Below, piece by piece: positions 29,343 through 38,206 of a stretch of DNA of 64,000 nt. The translations under genes were made by a program, and so were the position numbers. Where the stretch lies: positions 1-64,000 of the forward strand of contig CALSRU010000004.1 of the NCBI GenBank assembly GCA_943788835.1, given 5' to 3'. Numbering within the stretch: the first letter of the stretch is position 1; every line of letters starts with the position of its first letter. The DNA is from an uncultured Pseudomonadales bacterium (GTDB lineage: Bacteria; Pseudomonadota; Gammaproteobacteria; Pseudomonadales; UBA7434). The notes beneath the pieces were generated by a model, which was not told the origin of the DNA, did not search any database, and saw only the letters and a list, made by a program, of their open reading frames with translations.

Positions 29343-29432
29343 TTCATTTAAGTAAGATTGTTGTGTTGCGTTTAGTTTTTCTTTTATCTTTGGGTTTGAG
29401 ACATGATTTTGTCTCGGTTTTGAGAGTGACTG

Positions 29433-30080
29433 ATGTTACTGATATTTGATTGGGACGGCACATTAGCCGACAGCGAGGCGCATATTGTGAGCGCACTACA
29501 ACAAGCCGGCGCTGCGGTGGGTCTGCCTGTGCCTGGACACCGGCAATGCGCGGTGCTTATTGGTCTAGGCCTTCGAGAGGCGGCACAAAAGCTTTATCAG
29601 GAGTTAACTCAGCATGATATCGATCAATTTTGTGCAAGTTATAGCGAGCATTTTCGGGCATTGGAGGCCTCGACCTTTGGTATGCAGTTATTTGAGGGTG
29701 CAGAATCAACGCTTGAAGAGTTACAGCGACGTGGACATTCGCTAGCTGTAGCTACTGGTAAAAGTCGCGCCGGGCTGGATCGCGCTCTGACCGCTAGCGG
29801 CTTGCAGGGTGCTTTCCTTGCCACACGAACAGCTGACGAATCTCAATCGAAGCCTGACCCCACTATGCTAAAGCAGCTTTTAGCCTTAACAAAAACACCA
29901 TTAGATGCAGCAGTGATGATTGGCGATACGAGTTTTGATATGCAAATGGCCGCTTCTATTGGTATGGCTAAAGTTGCAGCCAACTATGGAGTTCATAGTG
30001 TGGACGAGTTGAAGGCTTTTCAGCCGGAGTGGTCTATGGACAGCATTGTTGAACTGTTGGACTGGCCTGATTTGCGTTAG
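29433..30080 (+). CDS. HAD-superfamily phosphatase (Gph-like)
   Basis: A 215-residue cytoplasmic HAD subfamily IA hydrolase. Motif I is FDWDGTLADSE with nucleophile and acid/base Asp6 and Asp8, motif II is the serine/threonine in VATGKSRAGL, motif III the lysine in QSKPDPTM, and motif IV GDTSFDMQMA. The alpha-helical cap lies between residues 15 and 85. It resembles phosphoglycolate or nucleotide phosphatases; the substrate cannot be fixed from motifs. It probably shares transcription with rluC and the S49 peptidase. Confidence 0.9.
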   Translation: MLLIFDWDGTLADSEAHIVSALQQAGAAVGLPVPGHRQCAVLIGLGLREAAQKLYQELTQHDIDQFCASYSEHFRALEASTFGMQLFEGAESTLEELQRRGHSLAVATGKSRAGLDRALTASGLQGAFLATRTADESQSKPDPTMLKQLLALTKTPLDAAVMIGDTSFDMQMAASIGMAKVAANYGVHSVDELKAFQPEWSMDSIVELLDWPDLR

Positions 30081-30288
30081 CTCTCTTGGTGGGCTCAAAG
30101 TGCTTGCAAGCATTGCAAAATCTAACGTATTAAGACTCGCCTGTTGGTTATTTGTTCGATTTTTGTATGACGCATAGACATGTGCCGCAACAGTCTTGAG
30201 CCCATGGTGTAGGCTATCCCATTGGGTGTCAGAGTTTGAGCTATTATTGATAGCGTGGTTTATTTTAATTTATTTTGGGAGCAAGGCT

Positions 30289-31266
30289 TTGTTTAATTCA
30301 AAAGATAAGGCGATTCAGGAAAGTGATTCTGTTGGTGGTACAGATCGACCGGAGTGGAGAATTCTAGAAAAAGTCGCGCTAGCCTCAATGGTTGAGCAAC
30401 GTAAAACTCGACGTTGGGGTGTCTTTTTTAAATCACTGACCTTCCTCTATCTATTATTCTTTTTGGTCATGTTGATTCCTGCAGGCGGCGGGTCGTTTTC
30501 AGGCGGTGGCAAAGAGCATGTTGGTTTGGTTTCGCTGGATGGGATTATTGCGGCAGAGACAGCCTCCAACGCCAATGCGATTGTCACAGGTTTGCGCGAT
30601 GCATTTGAGGCTGAAAATTCAATCGGTGTGATTTTGGCCATTAACTCCCCAGGCGGGAGTCCGGTGCAGTCGGGGTTGATCAACGATGAAATTTATCGTT
30701 TACGAGATTTACATCCCGAAAAGAAAATCTACGCAGTCATTGCTGATTTGGGGGCCTCCGGTGGCTACTATATTGCCTCTGCAGCTGAAGAAATTTATGC
30801 GGATAAGGCCAGTCTAGTGGGTTCTATCGGGGTTATTAGCGCCGGTTTCGGTTTTAGTGATTTAATGGAAAAAGTGGGTATTGACCGGCGGGTTTACACG
30901 GCTGGCACTAATAAAAGCTTTCTTGACGCTTTCTCGCCGTCAAAAGAGCGCGATCGTGAATTTTGGCAAGAGGTGCTAACCGTAACGCACAAACAGTTTA
31001 TTGACGTAGTCAAAAAAGGCAGAGGTACTCGCTTGCTTGATGATCCAGAGATTTTTTCAGGGTTGATTTGGACCGGTGAGCAGGCAGTTGCCAAAGGTTT
31101 GGTTGATGGGCTGGGTAGTGTGGGTAAAGTAGCCCGTGATGTTATTGGCAACGAAACCATCCGTGATTATACGGTGCAGGCTAACCCCATAGAGGCTTTT
31201 GCTAAGCGCATTGGCGCAAGTTTTAGTATGGGTATCGCTCAATTGGCAGGCCCCGCCTTAAGGTAG
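30289..31266 (+). CDS. sppA: S49-family signal peptide peptidase, SppA type
   Basis: A membrane-anchored serine protease of the SppA family, which degrades cleaved signal peptides and misfolded periplasmic segments. I choose TTG 30289 because GGGAG lies seven bases upstream and the product then opens with the usual hydrophilic leader (WRILEKVAL, QRKTRRWGVFF) before one transmembrane helix at ~55-75; a start at TTG 30196 would add 31 residues including a hydrophobic segment. The short 325-residue form has a single protease domain: AINSPGGSPVQSG, nucleophile serine in LGASGGYYIA and lysine in ADKASLVGSIGVI. Residues SPSKERDREFWQEV follow as in relatives. It follows the HAD gene. Confidence 0.9.
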   Translation: MFNSKDKAIQESDSVGGTDRPEWRILEKVALASMVEQRKTRRWGVFFKSLTFLYLLFFLVMLIPAGGGSFSGGGKEHVGLVSLDGIIAAETASNANAIVTGLRDAFEAENSIGVILAINSPGGSPVQSGLINDEIYRLRDLHPEKKIYAVIADLGASGGYYIASAAEEIYADKASLVGSIGVISAGFGFSDLMEKVGIDRRVYTAGTNKSFLDAFSPSKERDREFWQEVLTVTHKQFIDVVKKGRGTRLLDDPEIFSGLIWTGEQAVAKGLVDGLGSVGKVARDVIGNETIRDYTVQANPIEAFAKRIGASFSMGIAQLAGPALR

Positions 31267-31298
31267 AGTGCGTGTTGATGGGTATTTGTTGCCTGCGG

Positions 31299-32714
31299 CT
31301 AAAGATCGGCAAGTTCGGGCAATACGACCTCGACACGGAGTCCATGGCCGCTATTCTTTGCTATAACCTGGCCCCGGTGTCCATTGATGACTCGATGGAC
31401 AATGGCTAGGCCGATGCCATAGCCGCCAGTCTTGCGATTTCGCGCTCGATCCACTCGGTAAAATGGCTCAAATATAGTTTCTAAATCATCTTTAGGTACG
31501 CCGGGTCCGTTATCGGTGACAGTGATACGAAACTGTATTTGCTGCAGTGGAACGTCCTTCTTTTTGTTGCCTGTTGCTGCGCAATTTATTTCTTCTCGCT
31601 CAATCGTGATTTCTATGGAGCTGCACTCGTCGGTGTAGTGAATGGCGTTGCGAATAATATTTTCCAGCGCCGAATGAAGTTGCGTAGCATTTGCACGAAC
31701 TAACGCTTCTTCAATGCGGTTGGTGAAAGAGAAGCTCGCTTGTTTGTTGTTGGCTTCAATTTGATTGTCATCCAAAATGGCTGTGATAAGTTCGCCCAGC
31801 TCGACTATGTCATCTAAGCTGGCGTTTTTATCGGGTATAGCGAGTAGCTGGCCAATCATTTCGTTTAGGCGATTGGCTTCGGTTTCAATTCGGTCTAGGG
31901 CCTGCGTATTATTTTGTTGTCGCTGACTGCCGCTATTTAAGTCGGAGCCGGATTGCCTTGCTAGTTCAAGCGCAATTTGCAGGCGGGCGAGAGGAGAACG
32001 TAACTCATGAGATATATCACGCACTAATCGTTTTTGATTTTCGATACCTGCTTGTACTGAATCGGCCATTAAGTTGAAGTCTTCGGCGAGAACGGTCAGT
32101 TCGTCTTTCGCTGCATGATTGGTGATTTGCATGCGAGCATCAAAATTCCCCTCTGCGAGTTGGCGGCTAGCCTCACTGATTTGTTTCAAGTTGCGTGTAA
32201 GGTAGCGCGCCATAATGAAACATGCTGCCGTACTGATAGCTAACGCAAGGAGAATTTGAACAATCAATTGCTCTGATAATTGCCTAAGCCGAAACAGCGT
32301 GATGCTCGGCATGTCGATAGCGTACTTGATTGTTCCTCCACTTGGAGATTTTTCTAGCTTGCCAATACTTAGTCGCATGAATGAAGATCGCTCAACTGTA
32401 TTTTGAGGGTCGAGAGCGGCAAATAGTTTGGTAATTCCAGCAGGCGGGTTGGTTGAGGCTAATGAGTTAGATGATGATGTGTCGATATATAAAAAAATAT
32501 CATTTTCGCCAAGACGGGTCTGCCAATCATTGAGCTCTTCGGGTATTCGACGAATAATAAATGAGGTACGGTTAACCAGTTCGGCTGGTGATAAGCCGCG
32601 AATTTCTAATGGGGCTTTCGGGTGTAGTTGTTGGCTGACAAAAATTGCGCCGCCACCAAGCACTAAGCCAGTGAGCCAAAAGCCAAGAAATATTTTCCAG
32701 TATAAATTAAGCAT
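31299..32714 (-). CDS. cpxA: CpxA-like sensor histidine kinase
   Basis: An inner-membrane sensor kinase whose partner is the overlapping regulator gene. From the ATG at 32712-32714 the 471-residue protein has a first membrane helix (WKIFLGFWLTGLVLGGG), a periplasmic domain of ~125 residues, a second helix (IVQILLALAISTAACFI), a HAMP domain, the phosphoacceptor box RDISHELRSPLARLQ, and ATPase motifs NAIHYTDE, DNGPGVP and GYGIGLAIVHRV. An ATG at 32723 is an alternative; neither has a good ribosome binding site, consistent with coupling to the regulator by an eight-base overlap. Family resemblance is to CpxA envelope-stress kinases. Confidence 0.85.
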   Translation of the reverse strand: MLNLYWKIFLGFWLTGLVLGGGAIFVSQQLHPKAPLEIRGLSPAELVNRTSFIIRRIPEELNDWQTRLGENDIFLYIDTSSSNSLASTNPPAGITKLFAALDPQNTVERSSFMRLSIGKLEKSPSGGTIKYAIDMPSITLFRLRQLSEQLIVQILLALAISTAACFIMARYLTRNLKQISEASRQLAEGNFDARMQITNHAAKDELTVLAEDFNLMADSVQAGIENQKRLVRDISHELRSPLARLQIALELARQSGSDLNSGSQRQQNNTQALDRIETEANRLNEMIGQLLAIPDKNASLDDIVELGELITAILDDNQIEANNKQASFSFTNRIEEALVRANATQLHSALENIIRNAIHYTDECSSIEITIEREEINCAATGNKKKDVPLQQIQFRITVTDNGPGVPKDDLETIFEPFYRVDRARNRKTGGYGIGLAIVHRVINGHRGQVIAKNSGHGLRVEVVLPELADL

Positions 32715-33420
32715 CGAGTTCATTGACAAAAATATAGCCACTACCGCGCACGGTCTTAATGACTTCAGCATCGGGTATATGTTCAGCCAGTTTTTTTCTT
32801 ATGCTGCTTATATGCACGTCAATGCTTCTGTCGTAACGGGTGTATTGCCTATTCAAGGCTTTGCTCGTGAGGTCTTCTTTACTAACGATTTTTCCTTGCT
32901 GTGACATTAGTGCCGCTAATGTATTAAATTCTGCACTCGTTAGGTCCAGTGCTTTTCCATTGGCATTTGAAGTTCTGTTGCCGGTATCTAGGTGGATCCC
33001 GTGGCAGTCATGTGATGATTTTTTTGTTGTGACGGCCTGATTTTCGGTGCGCCTTAAAATAGCTCGCAATCTGGCTAGTAATTCTCGAGGATTGCAAGGT
33101 TTTGGTAGATAATCATCGGCGCCAGCCTCGAGTCCAACAATGCGGTCTATGTCATCGCCTCTGGCTGTGAGCATTAAAACAGGAGTGCTAGAAAAGCCTC
33201 TCAATCTTTGGAGTATATCGAGGCCTTGCATGCCGGGCAGCATAAAGTCGAGCACGATGGCGTCGTAGTCTTGGCGTTCTGCAGACTGGGCTTGCAAGTG
33301 CTCGACTGCTTGCAGGCCGTCATGAATGAGCGTTATTTCGATGCCTTCATTTTGTAAGTATTGGGTCAGGAGTTCACACAGTTCTGTGTCGTCATCTACT
33401 AGGAGTACGCGGTAAGTCAT
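32707..33420 (-). CDS. cpxR: CpxR-like response regulator
   Basis: A 237-residue OmpR/PhoB-family transcription factor. The receiver domain carries the acidic pair in VLLVDDDTE, phospho-acceptor Asp near 56 in IVLDFMLPGMQGL, Thr in LMLTARGDD and Lys in DYLPKPCNP. The winged-helix domain (TSAEFNTLAALM, RYDRSIDVHISSIRKKL, VRGSGYIFV) closes the protein. An exact CpxR box stands about 340 bases upstream, which supports the Cpx assignment and suggests feedback. The kinase gene overlaps its 3' end. Confidence 0.9.
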   Translation of the reverse strand: MTYRVLLVDDDTELCELLTQYLQNEGIEITLIHDGLQAVEHLQAQSAERQDYDAIVLDFMLPGMQGLDILQRLRGFSSTPVLMLTARGDDIDRIVGLEAGADDYLPKPCNPRELLARLRAILRRTENQAVTTKKSSHDCHGIHLDTGNRTSNANGKALDLTSAEFNTLAALMSQQGKIVSKEDLTSKALNRQYTRYDRSIDVHISSIRKKLAEHIPDAEVIKTVRGSGYIFVNELDA

Positions 33421-33591
33421 GCTGAGAGATTACACCTCGTGTAAGCCAGAAGGTTTAAGCGTGTTGAGTACAGGTTTGAATTAGCTATCCGTTCTCTATT
33501 GTACCTGTTGTGTCTTGCTAAGTGGTCGACATTCACGGCTATCCATAAGCTTGGCTTGGAAGGGTCGTTGAGGTGGGGTTGTGAATGGGGC

Positions 33592-33616
33592 AAAAAAAAG
33601 CCCGCGAGAAGCGGGC
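33592..33616 (-). terminator. Intrinsic terminator upstream of cpxR
   Basis: On the reverse strand GCCCGC-TTCTC-GCGGGC is followed by eight T. It lies 170 bases before the cpxR start codon, on the same strand and without a gene between it and maf. Confidence 0.93.
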
Positions 33617-33729
33617 GATGTCTAGGAGTATGAAAAAACAAATGAAGAAAGAATATGAAGCGGCGGATGCTGGAGTGGGTCATCTGTCGCTTCGGTAGTA
33701 ACTGTGATCCCCTGAACATTATTATCCAT
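33617..33729 (-). ncRNA. Candidate Cpx-linked small RNA or attenuated leader
   Basis: On the reverse strand a promoter (TTTACA at 33758-33763 and TAACAT at 33736-33741, 16 bases apart) would start transcription near 33729, and the strong terminator at 33592-33616 would end it, giving about 138 bases. No start codon with a ribosome binding site lies inside. The 3' part is rich in U before the terminator stem, as in Hfq-dependent RNAs. The -35 overlaps an exact CpxR box. It could be a separate sRNA or a leader that attenuates cpxRA. This is inference from signals only. Confidence 0.45.
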
Positions 33730-33758
33730 AACTGGATGTTAATTTGGTCGGGCGCAAT

Positions 33759-33773
33759 GTAAAGCTCTGTAAA
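33759..33773. promoter_or_regulatory. CpxR box
   Basis: GTAAA-GCTCT-GTAAA matches the GTAAA-N5-GTAAA consensus of the CpxR operator without a mismatch. It overlaps the -35 of the reverse-strand promoter described here and lies between maf and cpxR. Confidence 0.7.
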
Positions 33774-33843
33774 GCCGAGCAGTCTGCGTGCCATTGCCTT
33801 GGGCATATACCGTCATTTATTTTTTAACTCATTGTTTTACATG

Positions 33844-34434
33844 CTAAATTATTCGTACACCTTGGCTTTCTAATGCGTTGCTTAATGCCATCAAAGGCAA
33901 TCCGATCAGCGTGCTAGGGTCGCTGCCTGATTGAGAGGCTAGTAGCACAATGCCTAGGCCTTCAGTTTTAATGCTACCGGCACAGTCGTAAGGTTTGTCG
34001 CGCTGCAAATAGCGGGCAATGGTGTCATCTGATAGCGTTTTATAGTGTACTTGATAAGTTTCTTGAAATTCGATGAGTTTCCCGCTAATCGTGTTGAGCA
34101 GGCAGCACGCCACTGCGAATTCGACACGCTGGCCGCTGCAGCGCGCAAGCTGTGCAGTAGCGGCCTCGAGATTTCCCGGTTTGCCCAATATATGTGTGTG
34201 ACCGCCATTTTCGCGTAAAATGGCGACCTGATCGCTACCAATAACTAGACTTTGCGGGTGCCGATCACCAACAGCTTGGGCTTTCTCACGGGCTAAGCGG
34301 ATCGCCAGTCGTTCAGGAGGCTCGTCGGCAAGTGGCGTTTCATCAATTGAGGGCGAGTCGATATCAAAGTCGGTCAGAATGCGAGCTAATAATTGAGCCC
34401 TGTAGATGGAGCTTGATCCTAAAACAATTTTCAT
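33844..34434 (-). CDS. yceF: Maf/YceF nucleotide pyrophosphatase
   Basis: A 196-residue Maf-family house-cleaning enzyme. The neighbour yceD-rpmF and the sequence point to the YceF subgroup, which hydrolyses 7-methyl-GTP. Visible motifs are LGSSSIYRAQLL at 4-15, SIDETPL near 29-35, LAREKAQAV near 48, GSDQVAIL with the catalytic aspartate, LGKPGNLEAA, and FAVACCLLN. The tail GLPLMALSNALE closes the fold. It is divergent from yceD, so the two share a 220-base regulatory region. It is separated from cpxR by the candidate small RNA. Confidence 0.92.
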   Translation of the reverse strand: MKIVLGSSSIYRAQLLARILTDFDIDSPSIDETPLADEPPERLAIRLAREKAQAVGDRHPQSLVIGSDQVAILRENGGHTHILGKPGNLEAATAQLARCSGQRVEFAVACCLLNTISGKLIEFQETYQVHYKTLSDDTIARYLQRDKPYDCAGSIKTEGLGIVLLASQSGSDPSTLIGLPLMALSNALESQGVRII

Positions 34435-34575
34435 GGTGTTAAAACCTCAGAATCACGGTGTGTTTGCCCACTATGAGGCAAATTTTGTTAGGGATAGATG
34501 CCTTGCGTGGAGTTAGAGTGTTGATTATGCGCGATAAAATAGTTAAGAGTGCGTGCAAATAGGGCTAGAACATCG

Positions 34576-34603
34576 TTGACGCTGCAGAGTATAAGCCTAT
34601 AAT
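34576..34603 (+). promoter_or_regulatory. Strong sigma-70-like promoter of yceD-rpmF
   Basis: TTGACG (34576-34581) and a perfect TATAAT (34598-34603) are 16 bases apart. Transcription would begin near 34610, leaving a leader of about 45 bases before yceD. Confidence 0.8.
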
Positions 34604-34655
34604 ACTGCCCGCTCAGCCTCTGCGAACGACCGATTATTACCTGCAGCGCCCGACC

Positions 34656-35240
34656 ATGACTAGCCAAAATATTCCGTCTACAATTTCAGCGCGCAAAGCG
34701 GCAATCGCGGGTAGCACCTATTCCGGATTGGTGAAGGGCAAAGAAATTAGTCGCGTTGCCGCTGCAGTGATTGAAGTTGAAGAGCCGCTTTCGGTCAATT
34801 TACGCTTTGATATCAACGAAGGTCGTAAAAGGACGGTTGAGGCGACAATTGAAGGTCGCGTATCCATGCAATGCCAGCGGTGTTTGAAGCCGGTTAGCGT
34901 GCTCGTTAAAACATGTTCAACGCTTACGGTAGTGGCGCACGATGAAGAGGCCGCATCAGTATTGCGGACCACTGAACCGTTATTGTTAGACGGTGATGAT
35001 TTAGATGTTTATAGCTTGATTGAGGATGAGGTTTTGTTGGCGCTGCCCATAGTCGCGCTGCACTCAATTGGCCAGGTTCAAGCGAAGGAAGTGGTTACAA
35101 AAATGGTGATGGCGTCGGTCAAAGAGGAAGAAAAAGTTGCTTGGGCGCATGGGTTGGAAGTACAGCCTGATGAATTAGCCGAAGAGCCGGTGAAGAATCC
35201 ATTTGCGGCATTGAAAGAAATTAAATTTAATCGTTCATAG
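34656..35240 (+). CDS. yceD: YceD (DUF177) family protein
   Basis: A 194-residue protein of the DUF177 family, almost always next to rpmF; homologues have been linked to 23S rRNA accumulation in plants and bacteria. The conserved core is the Cys-x-x-Cys segment MQCQRCLKPV near 75 and an acidic end of the domain, LLLDGDDLDVYSLIEDEVLLALP. The C-terminal NPFAALKEIKF is a family signature. Compared with E. coli (173 residues) there is an insert before it (about residues 145-178, rich in Glu, Val and Lys). It is co-transcribed with rpmF 21 bases downstream. Confidence 0.92.
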   Translation: MTSQNIPSTISARKAAIAGSTYSGLVKGKEISRVAAAVIEVEEPLSVNLRFDINEGRKRTVEATIEGRVSMQCQRCLKPVSVLVKTCSTLTVVAHDEEAASVLRTTEPLLLDGDDLDVYSLIEDEVLLALPIVALHSIGQVQAKEVVTKMVMASVKEEEKVAWAHGLEVQPDELAEEPVKNPFAALKEIKFNRS

Positions 35241-35261
35241 TAAAGTTTGGAGTAGGTAGTA

Positions 35262-35444
35262 ATGGCAGTTCAAAAAAGTAAAGTAACACGTTCGCGACGT
35301 GGCCAGCGTCGCTCTCATGACAGTCTGCTTGAGCACACGTTATCGGTCGATGAGACGAGTGGTGAGAAACATTTGCGGCACCATGTTAGCGCTGAAGGTT
35401 TTTATAGAGGCAAAAAGGTCGTGGATACAGGTCACGACGACTAG
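35262..35444 (+). CDS. rpmF: Ribosomal protein L32
   Basis: A 60-residue, highly basic large-subunit protein. The start [20 protein letters not shown] is almost universal in gammaproteobacteria, and [13 protein letters not shown] closes the protein. It lacks the zinc-binding cysteines, as is usual in this group. GGAG precedes the ATG by about ten bases. The usual next genes, plsX and fabH, do not follow. Confidence 0.98.
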   Translation: MAVQKSKVTRSRRGQRRSHDSLLEHTLSVDETSGEKHLRHHVSAEGFYRGKKVVDTGHDD

Positions 35445-35877
35445 GGTATCTCTTGGCTGCACGTAAAACTGCGGCACCTTGGCGGGCTTTTATTTTTTGA
35501 CGGTGTTCAGGCGATATCCGCGAAGCATAAATGGCGCTTCATAACGGCGCGTTTTACCTCTGCTGATGTACGCGGTAAGCAAGTAATATCCGCGCTGCTA
35601 AACTGTCGGTGACGACAGTGTTTGGAGTGCATTACCCTTTATAGCCAAATATGTATGTAGCCAACTGTATTTGTTACATGCCCATCCCATATCTGATCTT
35701 ATAAGTTTGCTTTCTAATAAACGAGTCGTAGTGTTCGGTAACGCGCGTTCTTAATGCCGATGACGAGTTTTTGTAGCACTTGATTTGTAAGTGCCCGCGC
35801 AAGCCTACAATGTGTAAACCAAGATTTATAAGTTCCTAGGCTGCGCAGACATAAAAACATACAGGAGTCTTGACTCA
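35445..35877. other. Gene-free stretch where plsX/fabH normally lie
   Basis: I looked for remnants of plsX or fabH in this 433-base gap and saw none. A seven-base stem with a GTGA tetraloop (ACTGTCG at 35602-35608, CGACAGT at 35613-35619) is the only clear structure and it has no U tract. The gap should contain the fabD promoter. Confidence 0.5.
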
Positions 35878-36816
35878 ATGATCGATCAAAAATTAGCGTT
35901 TGTTTTTCCGGGTCAGGGCTCTCAGTCGGTGGGAATGCTGGCGCCGCTAGCTGACGAATACAGTTCAATTCAACAGCTGTTTGTCCGTGCGTCTGATGTT
36001 TTGGGCTATGATCTTTGGGCGCTTGCACAATCCGGCCCTCAGGAGCAACTCAACCTTACCGAACAAACACAGCCCTTGTTGCTAACTAGTAGCGTTGCGA
36101 TATGGCAGGTTTGGCAAGCTTTGGGTGGCAGTGTACCGGCCTTAATGGCGGGCCATAGTCTTGGAGAATATAGCGCTTTAGTATGCAGCGGTGTTATCGA
36201 TTTCGATGCGGCCGTTGGCTTAGTTCGTGATCGTGGTAAATTCATGCAGCAAGCAGTGCCGCAGGGTGTGGGCGCTATGTCGGCAGTTTTAGGCCTTGAT
36301 GACCAGATTATTGTATCAATTTGCGAGGACATATCCGTTGATGGGAATGTTGTTGAGGCGGTAAATTTTAATTCGCCGGGTCAGGTCGTTGTTGCTGGAA
36401 ATGTGGATGCAGTGAGTAAATCTGCCGTTTTATTTAAAGAAGCAGGAGCTAAGCGCGTGGCGCCTCTGCCGGTAAGTGCTCCATTCCATACCTCCTTAAT
36501 GAAGCCGGCTGCTGAGCAGCTTGCCGCAGCAATCGCGAAAGTTGAATTTCATGCGCCGTCCATTCCCATCGTCCATAATGTGCATGCCAACATTGAATCA
36601 GACCCTGGTAAAATCCGTCAATTGATGGTGGAGCAAACAGCGAGCCCTGTGCGATGGACGCAAAGCATCGAGTTTATGGTCGCTAGTGGTGTTGAGCGCG
36701 TTGTGGAGTGTGGTCCTGGCAAGGTGCTGAGTGGTTTGTGTAGGCGGATTCACAAGCCCTTGAACGCAGCGGCTATTGAAGCCCCGGGCGCGCTCCAAGC
36801 GACTCTTGCGAGCTGA
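35878..36816 (+). CDS. fabD: Malonyl-CoA:ACP transacylase FabD
   Basis: FabD transfers malonyl from CoA to acyl carrier protein, supplying the elongation steps of fatty-acid synthesis. The 312-residue protein begins LAFVFPGQGSQSVGML, carries QPLLLTSSVA, the nucleophile Ser94 in AGHSLGEYSAL, the substrate arginine in LVRDRGKFMQ, and the catalytic histidine in VSAPFHTSLM near 202. AGGAG stands upstream of the ATG. It is followed by fabG after 95 bases and shares its orientation with the rest of the block. Confidence 0.97.
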   Translation: MIDQKLAFVFPGQGSQSVGMLAPLADEYSSIQQLFVRASDVLGYDLWALAQSGPQEQLNLTEQTQPLLLTSSVAIWQVWQALGGSVPALMAGHSLGEYSALVCSGVIDFDAAVGLVRDRGKFMQQAVPQGVGAMSAVLGLDDQIIVSICEDISVDGNVVEAVNFNSPGQVVVAGNVDAVSKSAVLFKEAGAKRVAPLPVSAPFHTSLMKPAAEQLAAAIAKVEFHAPSIPIVHNVHANIESDPGKIRQLMVEQTASPVRWTQSIEFMVASGVERVVECGPGKVLSGLCRRIHKPLNAAAIEAPGALQATLAS

Positions 36817-36911
36817 TTTAAAAAGGGTCATTGAGTGCCCGCTATTTTTTGTCGAAGGTTATGGTTGCTCAGACAAGTAAAAATCCATTTAAAATTTAAG
36901 GCTACAGAAAT

Positions 36912-37661
36912 ATGAGCGAACAATCGCAACCAAAAATCGCGTTGGTGACTGGCGCAAGCCGTGGTATTGGTAAGGCGATTGGGTTGGCATTAGGTCAGGC
37001 TGGGTGCATAGTGGTAGGTACGGCCACTACAGATAAAGGTGCGCAGTCGATCACTGATTTTCTTGCTGAAGCCGGTGTTGCGGGGCGCGGCTATACACTT
37101 GATGTGACGGATGCGGAGCAAGTGATGGGCGTTGTGAAAAAAATTGCTGATGACTTCGGTCATCCACTGATTGTGGTCAATAATGCTGGGATAACTAAAG
37201 ATAATATTATTCTCCGAATGAAAGCCGAGGAGTGGGATTCGGTAATCGACACCAACTTAAGTGCAGCTTTTCGAGTAGTTAAGGCATGCCTGCGCGGCAT
37301 GACCAAAGCTCGCTGGGGACGGATCATTAATATTAGCTCTGTTGTAGGGTCTATGGGCAACGCAGGTCAGGCTAATTATGCGGCAACTAAAGCCGGCATC
37401 GCGGGTTTTGGTAGGGCGCTTGCCAAAGAGCTTGGTTCGCGCTCAATCACCGTTAACACTGTGGCTCCCGGTTTTATTGAAACGGATATGACTAACGAAC
37501 TGCCGGAAGAGCAAAAGGCAGCGCTGGCTGGTCAAATACCTTTAGCTCGGCTGGGGCAGCCCGCAGAAATAGCTTCAGTGGTTGCTTTTCTTGCGGGTGA
37601 TGGCGGCGCTTACATTTCTGGTGAGACCATCCATGTAAACGGCGGAATGTACATGATGTAA
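36912..37661 (+). CDS. fabG: 3-oxoacyl-ACP reductase FabG
   Basis: FabG is the NADPH-dependent reductase of the fatty-acid elongation cycle. The 249-residue protein is a classical short-chain dehydrogenase: TGASRGIG at 13-20, NNAG at 90-93, catalytic Ser142/143, Tyr156 and Lys160 in NYAATKAG, and the C-terminal ISGETIHVNGGMYM. AAGG lies upstream of the ATG. It is contiguous with fabD and acpP, as in other gammaproteobacteria. Confidence 0.97.
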   Translation: MSEQSQPKIALVTGASRGIGKAIGLALGQAGCIVVGTATTDKGAQSITDFLAEAGVAGRGYTLDVTDAEQVMGVVKKIADDFGHPLIVVNNAGITKDNIILRMKAEEWDSVIDTNLSAAFRVVKACLRGMTKARWGRIINISSVVGSMGNAGQANYAATKAGIAGFGRALAKELGSRSITVNTVAPGFIETDMTNELPEEQKAALAGQIPLARLGQPAEIASVVAFLAGDGGAYISGETIHVNGGMYMM

Positions 37662-37744
37662 GCAGTTTTGTTAGGTTGAAAAGTAAGCAGTCTAGGCTTC
37701 GTCGAGACTGCGTTAGTAGGCGTCTAATATGCGTTCAAATGCCT

Positions 37745-37774
37745 CTTACAAAGCCGATTTTTTGCAGGTACAAT
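37745..37774 (+). promoter_or_regulatory. Candidate acpP promoter
   Basis: CTTACA (37745-37750) and TACAAT (37769-37774) are 18 bases apart, about 195 bases before acpP. acpP is usually transcribed from its own strong promoter, which fits. The 308-base gap 37662-37969 shows nothing else recognisable. Confidence 0.4.
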
Positions 37775-37969
37775 GCGCCGCGTTTCAAGGCGAGATTGTC
37801 AAGAGATGAGATTGTTCGGGCACTAGCTGAGATATTGATTCAAGCGGCGGCCGTTGGTACTGTAAGATAAGATTCTATCGCTCAGGACCGTTTTGGTAAT
37901 TAAAAATTTGTGTGCGGCTGGCGCTGCGCAGTCATATTATGTTCACTTTTATAGGAGTCTGATTAGACA

Positions 37970-38206
37970 ATGAGCAGCATTGAAGAGCGTGTAAAAAAAA
38001 TCGTTGCAGAGCAACTGGGTGTTAAAGAAGACGAGATTCAAAATTCTGCCTCTTTTGTTGAAGACTTGGGCGCCGACTCACTCGATACAGTTGAGCTAGT
38101 AATGGCATTAGAAGAAGAGTTCGAAACTGAAATACCTGACGATGAAGCTGAATCGATCACTACGGTGCAGCTTGCGATCGATTACGTTGAAAAAAATCTC
38201 GACTAA
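37970..38206 (+). CDS. acpP: Acyl carrier protein
   Basis: The 78-residue acidic carrier on which fatty acids are built. The phosphopantetheine attaches to Ser37 in [17 protein letters not shown]. The helix pattern and the end [13 protein letters not shown] are standard. AGGAG stands about 14 bases before the ATG. An intrinsic terminator lies between acpP and fabF, matching the very high level of acpP message relative to fabF. Confidence 0.98.
   Translation: MSSIEERVKKIVAEQLGVKEDEIQNSASFVEDLGADSLDTVELVMALEEEFETEIPDDEAESITTVQLAIDYVEKNLD

Noticed and set aside
33417-33806. A 129-codon reverse frame between cpxR and maf, possible CpxP-like protein
   Set aside because: It has no signal peptide or LTxxQ motif, reads through the strong terminator at 33592-33616 and overlaps the cpxR start.
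35602-35619. Hairpin with GTGA loop in the rpmF-fabD gap as a terminator
   Set aside because: No U tract follows and it lies 160 bases from rpmF; it may be chance structure.
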